Assembly: GCF_018861065.1 (NCBI RefSeq)
Contig: NZ_JAHKQO010000036.1
Location: forward strand, 273,865 to 337,864
Direction: 5' to 3'
Source of the DNA: Paraglaciecola arctica
Lineage (GTDB): Bacteria > Pseudomonadota > Gammaproteobacteria > Enterobacterales > Alteromonadaceae
DNA length: 64,000 nt
The translations under genes were made by a program, and so were the position numbers. Under the pieces are notes generated by a model, which had not been told where the DNA came from, made no database searches, and saw nothing but the letters and a program-made list of their open reading frames with translations. Position 1 is the first letter of the stretch. Every line of letters begins with the position of its first letter. This document shows positions 56,008 to 64,000 of the stretch, one piece after another.

Positions 56008-56979
56008 ATGCGCCCACAAGAGCTAAACCTATTAATGGTGTTTGACGCCATCATGACCGAGCGTTCGATTACTCGGGCCGCTAATCGATTATCCATGACA
56101 CAACCAGCGGTTTCGAATGCGGTTAGCAGGATGCGTGTGGCATGGAAAGATGAGTTATTTGTTAAGGACGGGCGCAATATTCAACCCACTTTACACGCCC
56201 AGAATTTATGGAATCAAGTTCGTGACCCCCTTAGCTCTCTCTCGGAGGCTGTTGATCCTAAAAGTTTTGACCCGGCAACGGCAAAACGTACATTCCGAGT
56301 GGCTGTGAACGATATAGTAGTTGATATGGCATGGGCAGAGTTGCGATGCATTTTTGAAAAAGAAGCACCAGGTGTCAATATCCATGCAGTTCCCTACACC
56401 ATAGTTAATGCAGAACAAGTGTTAGAGGATGCAGAAGTCGACATGGTAATAGGTGCTACTGGCGTCATATCAAACACATTTAGAGCTGAGTATTTGTTTT
56501 CACCTATTTTTGTTTGCATTATGAATAATGACCATCCATTAGCAAAAGCAGATCTCAGTGTTGAAGAGTTTGCAGCGGCCGACCATTTGTTGGTGTCACT
56601 ATCCGGAGATATAACCGGATATACCGATCAAGTATTACTACAACACGGTTTGTCTAGAAGAGTCGCCGTCACTGTTAATCATTTTTCTTCCGTTGCTAGT
56701 TTGATAAAACGCAGTGATCTAATATGTGTTATCCCCATTTCCGCGGTCGCCGAAGAGATAATCGCTGGAGATATTGCAGCCACTAAGCCACCAATAGAAT
56801 TAATGCCTCAACAAGTCTCTGCTATATGGCACAAACGACAAGACAGCGACCAAGGGTTGATATGGTTACGAGACCATTTAAAACGGATAATTAGTCGTAA
56901 TGTAGATCTTCAAACAACTCAAGCATTCGATAGTCTATGCGAAAACAATCCCGGAATGTGTGGGCCATGTCAAAAGTAA
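56008..56979 (+). CDS. LysR-family transcriptional regulator
   Basis: This is a 323-residue regulator with an N-terminal helix-turn-helix (LMVFDAIMTERSITRAANRLSMTQPAVSNAVSRMR) and an effector-binding domain (about 90-300). The N-terminal layout resembles the NodD/LeuO/PA0477-like group. It ends with CENNPGMCGPCQK, a Cys-rich tail that could be redox- or metal-sensitive. It is divergent from the MlaC-like gene and AGGA precedes its ATG. The target and inducer are unknown; the neighbouring MlaC-like gene is the simplest target. Confidence 0.92.
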   Translation: MRPQELNLLMVFDAIMTERSITRAANRLSMTQPAVSNAVSRMRVAWKDELFVKDGRNIQPTLHAQNLWNQVRDPLSSLSEAVDPKSFDPATAKRTFRVAVNDIVVDMAWAELRCIFEKEAPGVNIHAVPYTIVNAEQVLEDAEVDMVIGATGVISNTFRAEYLFSPIFVCIMNNDHPLAKADLSVEEFAAADHLLVSLSGDITGYTDQVLLQHGLSRRVAVTVNHFSSVASLIKRSDLICVIPISAVAEEIIAGDIAATKPPIELMPQQVSAIWHKRQDSDQGLIWLRDHLKRIISRNVDLQTTQAFDSLCENNPGMCGPCQK

Positions 56980-57328
56980 ACTTTGCTTGCTATATCCCAT
57001 TACAGAAAAGTTATTTTACCTAGCCACATACTGTAGTTTGAATAAACTCTTGTTTTTCGATTTTCTTAGGTCTTCCTTTTAATCGGTACTTTCTGCTTTC
57101 ATTCTGCTCACAAATATCTTTGTAATCATAGAGATAACCCTTGATCAATATTATGCTGAAATCAATTTCTAGTTTGGCGGTCTGTTACATTGCGTGATGA
57201 TAGGCCATGTACAAATCGAAATTTCATTTCTCCGTTGTGATTAATTTTCGACATGGTCACAAATCATCAAGTCTCAGTTAACCAGTCTAATTTACTAGAC
57301 AACAACTAATAAAAAATGAGGATTTAAG
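56980..57328. other. 349-base intergenic region with a possible decayed coding remnant
   Basis: On the minus strand 57184 to 57020 is an open stretch of about 55 codons without a start that reads like a protein end (with LKGRPKKIEKQEFIQ and a TAG stop). It may be a remnant of a deleted gene. Otherwise no features are seen until the ribosome site of the next gene. Confidence 0.35.
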
Positions 57329-57751
57329 ATGAGTGAAGCGATACCGAGTGAAGTTCGAGGTAGATTACAGTGGTCTTTATTGGCCTTAAGACTCGGCGTG
57401 TTTATAGTGATGTTTGTATGGACATTAGACAAATTTTTTAATCCTGGACACAGCATTAAAATTTTTGAAAAATTCTATGCGATTTCTGGCTTAGGCGAAT
57501 CCATTGCTTACGCTTTAGGGGCACTACAACTTATATTGATCCTTGCGTTTTTAGCCGGATTACAAAAACGTCTCACATACGGACTGATCTTTTTACTTCA
57601 CGGTGGTTCTACTCTTTCTGCAATGGGGCAATATTTAGACCCTTTTAATAACTTACTGTTTTTTGCAGCATGGCCAATGTGGGCCGCATGTTTAGCGCTG
57701 TATTTACTACGAACTGAGGATACTAAATTTACCCTAAGTAAATCAGCTTAG
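57329..57751 (+). CDS. DoxX-like four-helix membrane protein
   Basis: This is a 140-residue protein with four hydrophobic helices (about 18-33, 55-75, 80-100 and 108-127). The pattern RLGVFIVMFVWTLDKFFNP followed by an amphipathic helix resembles DoxX-type proteins. Function is uncertain; family members are often linked to redox or thiosulfate metabolism or to detoxification. TGAGGATTT precedes the ATG. A hairpin with a long loop (57770-57842) follows as its likely terminator. Confidence 0.65.
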   Translation: MSEAIPSEVRGRLQWSLLALRLGVFIVMFVWTLDKFFNPGHSIKIFEKFYAISGLGESIAYALGALQLILILAFLAGLQKRLTYGLIFLLHGGSTLSAMGQYLDPFNNLLFFAAWPMWAACLALYLLRTEDTKFTLSKSA

Positions 57752-57769
57752 TCATACTTTTTAAAGGGC

Positions 57770-57842
57770 AAAATGGCAGGTTAAAAGTAGAAGATTGACT
57801 AAGATTAAGTCCTGTTGGTCGATTCTAAAACCTGCCATTTTT
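57770..57842 (+). terminator. Long-loop inverted repeat with T run after the DoxX-like gene
   Basis: AAAATGGCAGGTT (57770-57782) and its perfect complement (57829-57841) are 46 bases apart and end in TTTTT. This could be an intrinsic terminator with an unusually long loop that probably folds further. Confidence 0.55.
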
Positions 57843-58040
57843 GTAGATAGTTGCAACGCCATGAAGTAGTTCATGGCAAAAATTGGCTATCGCTCAACTA
57901 GAAAATTCAAATCAAAAAAATGCAAAGTTACACAAAAAGGATATATTAGGAACTGAGGCCTAGTTCTTATAATACAGCCAATCTCGTTAATTAGGCCTAT
58001 TATTGATTACCAAAAGACATGGAATATTTGGAACTCGCCT

Positions 58041-60113
58041 ATGAAATCAAACAAAGTTCAAAGTATGTTGACCCACCAGTATGTTATCAATGACCCACTT
58101 CACCAGTTGTTTGATGCAGTTTCTGCTATTTCTGTGCAAGGATACGATGAACAAAGACGTGTCATCTATTGGAACAAAGCGAGTGAATTACTCTATGGCT
58201 ATAGTAAAGAAGAGGCAACGGGGCAAAAAATAGAAGACCTGATTATCCCTAAACCGATACAGCACCACGTCATCGCTGCACATAGCGACTGGATAAAAAA
58301 CGGAGTAGAAATTCCTGCAGGTGAAATTACCTTACGTAATAAAACTAATGAAGATGTAACTGTTTTTTCAAGTCATGTGATGTTTACCAATCAATATAAT
58401 ACTAAACAAATGTATTGTATTGATGTGGACTTAACAGATGTTAGACAAGCTCAAGCCCATGCTTTACTTAAAGACAACATGCTTGAAACTATATTTGAGG
58501 CGATTCCTGATTTATATTTTTTGATGGATGAAAGTGGCAAGATCCTCGATTACCATGCCAGTAATCCTAAAAACCTTTACGTACCTCCCAGCCAATTAAT
58601 TGGTCAAAATATCGCTCACTTATTACCAGAAGAAGTCGCGGATAAATTTAGAACCAATATCGTAAAATTATCGCAACAAAAAGGGATCATAACCTTTGAG
58701 TACTCGCTCGATTTACCCCACGGGTCGGTTTATTTTGAAGCAAGAATCAATCACTTACCTCAGTATAATCAAGTAGTTGCAATTATTCGAGATATTACCG
58801 AACAATATCAATCTGCCGAGGTAATCCGTCATCAAGCTTACTTCGACACCCTAACCTCACTTCCCAATCGGTTTTTAGCCCTAGAGCGTTTGTCACAAAT
58901 GTTGATTGAAGCAGAAAGAAACAATCAACAAGCCGCAGTGTTTTTTCTAGATATTGATGATTTTAAGAAAGTTAACGACACCCTAGGTCATGAAGTCGGA
59001 GATAAACTGCTGATCAAAGCTGCCGCAAGATTGCAGAAAGTGTTACGTAAAGAAGATACTGTGGGTCGTTTAGGAGGAGATGAGTTTATTGTTTTGTTAC
59101 GAGGTCTCAACGCGGAAAATAGTGCCCTTGCCGTAGCAGAAAATTTACTGAATACCTTTAGAGATCCCTTTAAAATTGACGGTAGAGAATTAATACTCAC
59201 AACCAGTATCGGTATTGCTATGTACCCAGAAAATGGTAACAGTGCTTCCGACATATTACGCAATGCTGATACCGCTATGTATCAAGCTAAAGCATTAGGA
59301 AGAAACACTTTTTCATTTTTTACCACTGAAATGAATTTAATCATGCAGCGCCGTCTTGAAATTGAAGAACAAATGCGTGGCGCACTTGAGCGTAACGAAT
59401 TTGAAATTCATTACCAACCGCAATTGGATACTAAAAGCAAAACAGTCATTGGTGCTGAAGCGTTACTGCGGTGGCATAATTCAGTACTCGGAAATATCAC
59501 CCCAGATGAGTTTATTCCAATTGCGGAGCACACTGGACTCATTGTGCCAATTGGCAAATATGTTATCGAACAGGCGCTGAGTTTTTTAAACACTTGGCAA
59601 ACTAGCCATCAGCAAAACTATACAATTTCAGTCAACTTGTCTCCTCGACAATTTAGAGACAAACAATTTATTAGCTTTATTAAACAAGCACTTGTTACCG
59701 CAAATGTTCGCCCCGAAAGTTTAGATTTAGAAATAACCGAAGGGGTATTGATGAGGGCGCAGTCTTATATCCAAGAAGCCTTAGTTGAAATCAACAATTT
59801 AGGCATAAAGTTAGCAATGGATGATTTTGGTACTGGCTATTCATCTATCAGTTATTTACGGCAGTATCCTTTTGACGAACTGAAAATAGATCGCAGTTTT
59901 ATTCAAGGTATCGCTGATAACAAGGCTGATAGTGATTTAGTCAAAGCGACCATTGCTATGTCGCACAGTTTAGGACTCACAGTTGTTGCCGAAGGTGTTG
60001 AAACTGAGGAGCAATTAAAAATGTTAAAAGCGCTTAAATGTAATTTTGTACAAGGCTATTACTACAGTAAAGCTTTACCTGCACAGCAGTTACTTGAATT
60101 TTCAGTCCATTGA
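58041..60113 (+). CDS. PAS-PAS-GGDEF-EAL c-di-GMP enzyme
   Basis: This is a soluble 690-residue protein: two PAS domains (about 15-135 and 145-255), GGDEF (about 260-425, GRLGGDEFIVLL, inhibitory site RKED) and EAL (about 435-685; GAEALLRWHN, NLSPRQF, EITEG, DDFGTGYSS, KIDRSF, VAEGVE, QGYY). All catalytic residues are present, so it may be either cyclase or phosphodiesterase depending on the PAS signal. GGAA precedes the ATG. It is a single-gene unit following the DoxX-like gene. Confidence 0.92.
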   Translation: MKSNKVQSMLTHQYVINDPLHQLFDAVSAISVQGYDEQRRVIYWNKASELLYGYSKEEATGQKIEDLIIPKPIQHHVIAAHSDWIKNGVEIPAGEITLRNKTNEDVTVFSSHVMFTNQYNTKQMYCIDVDLTDVRQAQAHALLKDNMLETIFEAIPDLYFLMDESGKILDYHASNPKNLYVPPSQLIGQNIAHLLPEEVADKFRTNIVKLSQQKGIITFEYSLDLPHGSVYFEARINHLPQYNQVVAIIRDITEQYQSAEVIRHQAYFDTLTSLPNRFLALERLSQMLIEAERNNQQAAVFFLDIDDFKKVNDTLGHEVGDKLLIKAAARLQKVLRKEDTVGRLGGDEFIVLLRGLNAENSALAVAENLLNTFRDPFKIDGRELILTTSIGIAMYPENGNSASDILRNADTAMYQAKALGRNTFSFFTTEMNLIMQRRLEIEEQMRGALERNEFEIHYQPQLDTKSKTVIGAEALLRWHNSVLGNITPDEFIPIAEHTGLIVPIGKYVIEQALSFLNTWQTSHQQNYTISVNLSPRQFRDKQFISFIKQALVTANVRPESLDLEITEGVLMRAQSYIQEALVEINNLGIKLAMDDFGTGYSSISYLRQYPFDELKIDRSFIQGIADNKADSDLVKATIAMSHSLGLTVVAEGVETEEQLKMLKALKCNFVQGYYYSKALPAQQLLEFSVH

Positions 60114-60251
60114 CACCTAATGCTCGGGCGCTCAATCTGTAACTTAAGGGCCTGCCCCCAATTTACATCACAATAGTTTAATCCTTGAATGATTGATTTA
60201 GTAACTGCCTTCTTGCTTAATCGAGCTAGATATTGATTTTGTAAAACTAGT

Positions 60252-60272
60252 TAGTTAGACTAACTATATAAT
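60252..60272 (+). promoter_or_regulatory. MarR operator palindrome next to a perfect -10
   Basis: TAGTTAG-A-CTAACTA (60252-60266) is a perfect palindrome with a 1-base centre, immediately followed by the -10 hexamer TATAAT (60267-60272). It is ideally placed for autoregulation by the MarR protein whose start is 20 bases after the -10. Confidence 0.65.
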
Positions 60273-60291
60273 AACTAGCGATATCTATTTT

Positions 60292-60735
60292 ATGGTTAAA
60301 ATACTTACGAAGACTCATCAGTCATTACTCAGTCATTTTGGAAAAATCCATCGTGTGATGGCAAAAACCCTTGAAAGCAGGTTGTCATCAATTGGAATGA
60401 CATACCAAGAAATGCGTATTGCCGGTTTATTGATGGGCGAGCACAATATGACTCAAAAAGCGTTAGCCGAAAAACTCTGTGTAAGAGCAGCTACACTATC
60501 TGTTGCTATTTCCAAACTCGAAGCCCAAGGCTTGGTCAATCGGGTTCAAAGTAAAACAGACAAACGAGTCAATTATCTACAGGTAGTTCCCAATAAAAAG
60601 ATATCTAAGGTTGACGATATTCTAAACGCGGTAGAGGCAGATATTACGCGGGGAATACCTAAACAGGATCTGCAAGTTACAGCGCAGGTACTAAGCAAAA
60701 TTATCGATAATTTGCAGGCACAGCAAGGGGCATAG
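60292..60735 (+). CDS. MarR-family transcriptional regulator
   Basis: This is a 147-residue winged-helix regulator: dimerisation helices at both ends and a recognition part with TQKALAEKLCVRAATLSVAISKLEAQGLVNRVQSKTDKRVNYLQV (about 55-100), typical of MarR. The leader is very short and no clear ribosome site precedes the ATG, given the -10 at 60267-60272. It precedes the NnrU-like gene by two bases, so the two form an operon. The ligand is unknown. Confidence 0.9.
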   Translation: MVKILTKTHQSLLSHFGKIHRVMAKTLESRLSSIGMTYQEMRIAGLLMGEHNMTQKALAEKLCVRAATLSVAISKLEAQGLVNRVQSKTDKRVNYLQVVPNKKISKVDDILNAVEADITRGIPKQDLQVTAQVLSKIIDNLQAQQGA

Positions 60736-60737
60736 TT

Positions 60738-61292
60738 ATGATGTTACTGATTGTTGGAACAATAGTTTTCTTTGGAATTCATTTGGTGCCATCAACGCCT
60801 TTCAAACCTCGGTTAGTAACAGGTTTGGGAGAGAAGAAATATAAAATGCTATTTAGTCTAATTTCTTTAATTGGATTAGGGTCAATTATTTATGGTTTCA
60901 GTCTTTCAGACTTTGTGCCTCTTTGGGACCCCTTACCTTGGGGACGAACTCTGGCTTTTGTGTCCATGCCATTTGCAGTCATTATGATGTGTGCTGCTGA
61001 TATACCGAATAATATAAGGCGATTTGTACGTCACCCTATGTTAATTGGATTGATACTTTGGAGCGGCCCTCATTTGGCAGCTAACGGCGATCTGGCCAGT
61101 AGCATACTATTCCTAAGTTTTGGTGTATTTGCCCTTGTAGATGTGTATTTAGTTTCTAAAGGAGGGCGTTACAAGCCTAAACAACCAGTCAGTTTTTTAT
61201 GGGACATTGCGGTTATTTTGCTTGGTCTGGTGCTTTATGGACTACTTATGAGTTTTCACGGCAGTTTTACAGGTATACCTTTAATTGGTTAG
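60738..61292 (+). CDS. NnrU-family membrane protein
   Basis: This is a 184-residue protein with about five transmembrane helices. HLVPSTPFKPRLV near the start, RRFVRHPMLIGLILWSGPHLAANGD (His and Asp positions conserved) and a C-terminal helix are the NnrU marks. NnrU proteins are linked to nitric oxide/denitrification in some species, and distantly to methyltransferase-like membrane proteins. It is cotranscribed with marR. Two ATG codons are adjacent at the start; either works. Confidence 0.85.
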   Translation: MMLLIVGTIVFFGIHLVPSTPFKPRLVTGLGEKKYKMLFSLISLIGLGSIIYGFSLSDFVPLWDPLPWGRTLAFVSMPFAVIMMCAADIPNNIRRFVRHPMLIGLILWSGPHLAANGDLASSILFLSFGVFALVDVYLVSKGGRYKPKQPVSFLWDIAVILLGLVLYGLLMSFHGSFTGIPLIG

Positions 61293-61349
61293 ACGCAAGC
61301 AGGAGTTAAGGTCGCCGCGCTGCCACTATACTCTGCCCTTGTTTGTAAA

Positions 61350-63254
61350 TCATAGGGTGAGATCTTCAATCTTGGCTGGCCGACAAAAATAATACCCCTG
61401 CATCTGCTGACATCCCAAAGTAAGCAATAAGTCTCTTTGCTCTGCGGTTTCAACGCCTTCTACTGTGCAACTTACATTAAAGCTGCTGCATAACTCGACA
61501 ATGGTTTTGACCACACCTTGACTACGAGGATCCTCAAGTAAATTTTTCACGAAACCGCGATCAATTTTGAGATTGTCGAACGCTAATTTATGGAGGTAAC
61601 TCAAACTTGAATAGCCAGAACCAAAATCATCCAAAGCAATCATAAAACCTTTTTGTTGCAACATTTTGGTGGTACTCGAACAATGTTCGAGATCACTCAT
61701 CATGATTGTCTCTGTGATTTCTAGCTGGACACGCTGCGCAGATACACTTTGTTCTTGAAGTATTGCAGATAACCTTTGCAAAGTTTGCTTGTTCATTACG
61801 TCATGTACAGAAAGGTTAAACGACAAGAATAAATGCTCGGGCCAATTTTTAAGATCTCGAACTGCTTTTTCAAATAGGTATAAAGTGATCTCAGTTACCA
61901 TACCGCTTTTTTCTGCAATCATGATAAATTCGTCTGGCGGTACCATGCCAAGCTGTGGGTTACTCCATCTTGCGAGCGCTTCTAAGGCTATGGTTTTACC
62001 CGTTTTGCCGTCAACAATGGGCTGATAATTTAAACTCAATTCACTATTTTTGATGCTTTGATTCAGCGCCAATTCTAATTTTGATTTTTGCTTAATTAAA
62101 CGTTTATGTTCACCAGAAAAAATGATGGAACTACCTCTGGCGGCAGTCTTGGCTTCATACAGTGCAAAATCGGCACTGTCCATCAATTCATCAACACTTT
62201 CGCCGCCTTCGGGATAAATAGCGAATCCACATGACCCGGAAATTTGGACTAGCCCAGTACGCATCTCAAACGGTTTTTGTATCTCTTTGGTGATGTTATT
62301 GCCTAGGCCTTGTATGGCCTCATGGTTATTATCATGGTCCATGACCAAAGCAAATTCGTCACCGCCTATACGCGCCAAAAAGCCTTTACCTTTTAATACC
62401 TTAATTAAACGCTGACTCACCTCTTTTAGGACTCGGTCTCCTGCGGCGTGGCCATGGATATCATTTACTGGTTTAAAACCATCTAAATCAATCAAAGCCA
62501 CAACAAAGCTTTGTCTATCGATATTATCCCTTAACTTTTTACTAAGGTGTTTGGAAAAACTGCGTCGATTAGCTAATTCGGTTAAGCCGTCTAGATTCGC
62601 CAGTAATTCATTTTGAATGTTAAGTTGTTGAGTATGTTGATGTTGTGTCTGCAACTCTTCTTTAGCTGCTATAACGTTCGAAAAGGCCCGATAATAACTC
62701 AAGGTAATCAACACTAAAACCGCCGCTACCAGTAAGAAGTTGACGGCAATGGCAACAAAAATCAATTCACCAGTATTAACAAAAAACACCACAAAAGGCG
62801 CACCTACAGTGAGAGTGGTTGACCAAACCGCAGCAGGCAAATGAAGTAAACACACAATAATGCCAATTACTGTAACTGACATGTAATAGGCTACATGTAC
62901 TCTTAAACTAATGTCGCCATAGTCGTATAGCGCAAATCCCCAAATGGAAAAACCAATCCCCATAATGATAGAGAACACCACAGTCATTCGTATTTGGTGT
63001 AATGCTTGTTGTTGAGTAAATTGTTGAAATCTAAAGCGATACCACTTGAACGCCCTTAGGATACAGGCAACGCTTAAAAAAGCTGCCACATAAACCGTTA
63101 AATAGTCTGGGGCAACGCCATAGTAGGTATAAGTTAAGGCCAGTGAGCTGACCAACAAAACAAAATATAATAGCGGTACTTTGGTGAGTAACTCATTAAA
63201 CTGGGCAAAAATCAGCTGTTCAGTTTTTGCACCGAACCCCGCCCATTCAGTCAT
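61350..63254 (-). CDS. Multi-helix membrane GGDEF-EAL protein
   Basis: This is a protein of about 634 residues with six or seven N-terminal helices (about 25-190), a short coiled coil, GGDEF (about 210-370; ARIGGDEFALVM, no RxxD inhibitory site at the usual place) and EAL (about 385-630; ALEALARWSNP, NLSVHD, EITETI, DDFGSGYSS, KIDRGF, VEGVE, QGYY). Catalytic residues of both domains are intact. The start is uncertain: ATG 63254 has no ribosome site, while an in-frame TTG 30 bases upstream (63284) overlaps a GGAGG. The membrane part resembles MASE-type sensors. It is unlinked to an obvious partner. Confidence 0.85.
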   Translation of the reverse strand: MTEWAGFGAKTEQLIFAQFNELLTKVPLLYFVLLVSSLALTYTYYGVAPDYLTVYVAAFLSVACILRAFKWYRFRFQQFTQQQALHQIRMTVVFSIIMGIGFSIWGFALYDYGDISLRVHVAYYMSVTVIGIIVCLLHLPAAVWSTTLTVGAPFVVFFVNTGELIFVAIAVNFLLVAAVLVLITLSYYRAFSNVIAAKEELQTQHQHTQQLNIQNELLANLDGLTELANRRSFSKHLSKKLRDNIDRQSFVVALIDLDGFKPVNDIHGHAAGDRVLKEVSQRLIKVLKGKGFLARIGGDEFALVMDHDNNHEAIQGLGNNITKEIQKPFEMRTGLVQISGSCGFAIYPEGGESVDELMDSADFALYEAKTAARGSSIIFSGEHKRLIKQKSKLELALNQSIKNSELSLNYQPIVDGKTGKTIALEALARWSNPQLGMVPPDEFIMIAEKSGMVTEITLYLFEKAVRDLKNWPEHLFLSFNLSVHDVMNKQTLQRLSAILQEQSVSAQRVQLEITETIMMSDLEHCSSTTKMLQQKGFMIALDDFGSGYSSLSYLHKLAFDNLKIDRGFVKNLLEDPRSQGVVKTIVELCSSFNVSCTVEGVETAEQRDLLLTLGCQQMQGYYFCRPAKIEDLTL

Positions 63255-63384
63255 ACGTTGCAGTAGCTTTATGTTTGCCTCCAAGCATCCGAGCCCATAG
63301 GGTTAAACAACTTATACCCCATAAGCGATAATCAATAAAGTCATATTAGTGGTTATTACTGGCTTTCCGGAATATCAAATACGC

Positions 63385-64000
63385 CTAGGTGGCAGAAGGC
63401 AAATTAGCAATTAATTGCGGTAAATCAGCCATGTCTTCAAAATCAGTTACATTAGTAAGTTGATGTTTCTCATGAGTTTTATTGTAAAATAAAGTGCTAA
63501 TACCCGCCTGACTACCGGCCATTACGCCTGTGATACTATCTTCTATGACAACACATTCTTGTGGTTTTGTGCCTAATATTTTTGCTACTTTTAGGTAAAT
63601 TTCAGGGTCGGGTTTATATTTATCTAAATCATAAGCGCTGAAAATACGTTCACCAAAATACTGCCCTAAACCACATAACCTTAACGCATGCTCAATTTTA
63701 AATTTAGGGCCATTTGATACTACCGCTTTTTGTTGGGGTAATTTTGACAACGCAAGCTCAACATTTTTGATCGGTTTTAATTGCTTTTCGAATAATTTAG
63801 CTACACGTTCGCGATAGTCCGGTAAAAAGTTATCAGGAATTGGTACCTTATGTTTAGAGCTCAATATTGATAAAATATTAGCCATTTTTTTACCGCGGTA
63901 ATGTTCTACTAAATGGTCAACGTCAAGATTGACACCTAATTCAGCAAACTGTTGTTTAATCGCCAAATTACATAAATATTCACTGTCGACTAAGGTGCCG
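63385..64000 (-). CDS. HAD-family phosphatase, YieH-like, cut at the window edge
   Basis: The frame is open to the end of the window, so the first few residues are missing; the visible start GTLVDSEYLCNLAIKQQ is the HAD motif I loop. Further motifs are VSNGPKFKIEHA (motif II), YKPDPEIY and VIEDSITGV (motifs III and IV). The sequence resembles the E. coli phosphatase YieH (6-phosphogluconate phosphatase-like), but substrate specificity is not proven. The gene is on the minus strand and convergent to nothing nearby. Confidence 0.8.
   Translation of the reverse strand, partial: GTLVDSEYLCNLAIKQQFAELGVNLDVDHLVEHYRGKKMANILSILSSKHKVPIPDNFLPDYRERVAKLFEKQLKPIKNVELALSKLPQQKAVVSNGPKFKIEHALRLCGLGQYFGERIFSAYDLDKYKPDPEIYLKVAKILGTKPQECVVIEDSITGVMAGSQAGISTLFYNKTHEKHQLTNVTDFEDMADLPQLIANLPSAT

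Overview
The window looks like chromosomal DNA of a marine gammaproteobacterium of the Alteromonadaceae (Paraglaciecola/Glaciecola/Aliiglaciecola-like). This is inferred from the AT-leaning composition and the mix of families: VacJ/MlaA with an RND partner, OmpW, YacL, NnrU, DUF2254, DUF3034, a wax ester synthase, and many c-di-GMP and two-component proteins. No rRNA, tRNA, CRISPR array, intact insertion sequence or prophage was seen. Both ends cut genes: an MscS channel at the left and a HAD phosphatase at the right.

Layout. 0-6 kb: MscS tail, MlaA lipoprotein translationally coupled to an RND/MMPL exporter, and a secreted S9 peptidase. 6-10 kb (minus strand): DUF2254 protein, a phosphatase-diacylglycerol kinase fusion and three tiny envelope proteins. 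10-12.4 kb: an MlaC-like lipid carrier, a ZntB-type channel and a DUF1439-like protein. 12.5-18.6 kb: cupredoxin, GGDEF/EAL, DUF3034 barrel and lipoprotein truncated globin, then an RsbQ-like hydrolase overlapping a PAS-GGDEF cyclase. 18.6-22.4 kb: PldA and an arsRCH-acr3 operon with a clear promoter/operator. 22.5-27 kb: YgjP-like protease, YacL, a strong candidate structured RNA (about 23.61-23.77 kb), OmpW and Gnd. 27-38.4 kb (minus): an ABC exporter (adaptor, ATPase, two tandem duplicated permeases), an amidohydrolase, and an NtrY/NtrC-type kinase and regulator. A candidate sigma-54 promoter and upstream dyads precede the adaptor gene. 38.5-42.1 kb: MATE exporter, DUF2239 protein with repeated upstream sites, and wax ester synthase. 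42.1-54.8 kb: a signalling block (CHASE hybrid kinase, Cache-PAS kinase, single-domain receiver, REC-kinase, CheB-CheR-PAS-REC fusion, GAF/PAS-GGDEF-EAL). 55-64 kb: a second MlaC-like protein, LysR regulator, DoxX-like protein, PAS-GGDEF-EAL, MarR-NnrU operon, a membrane GGDEF-EAL protein and the HAD fragment.

How the parts work together. Three themes dominate: envelope lipid traffic and outer-membrane upkeep (MlaA, two MlaC-like proteins, PldA, RND, DAGK fusion, small lipoprotein); c-di-GMP control (five GGDEF and/or EAL proteins); and phosphorelay or chemoreceptor-like signalling. The most interesting candidates for new biology are the cupredoxin/EAL/DUF3034/globin operon, which looks like a periplasmic redox-, copper- or gas-linked c-di-GMP switch; the RsbQ-PAS-GGDEF pair; the unassigned RNA near 23.7 kb; and the sigma-54-linked ABC exporter locus.
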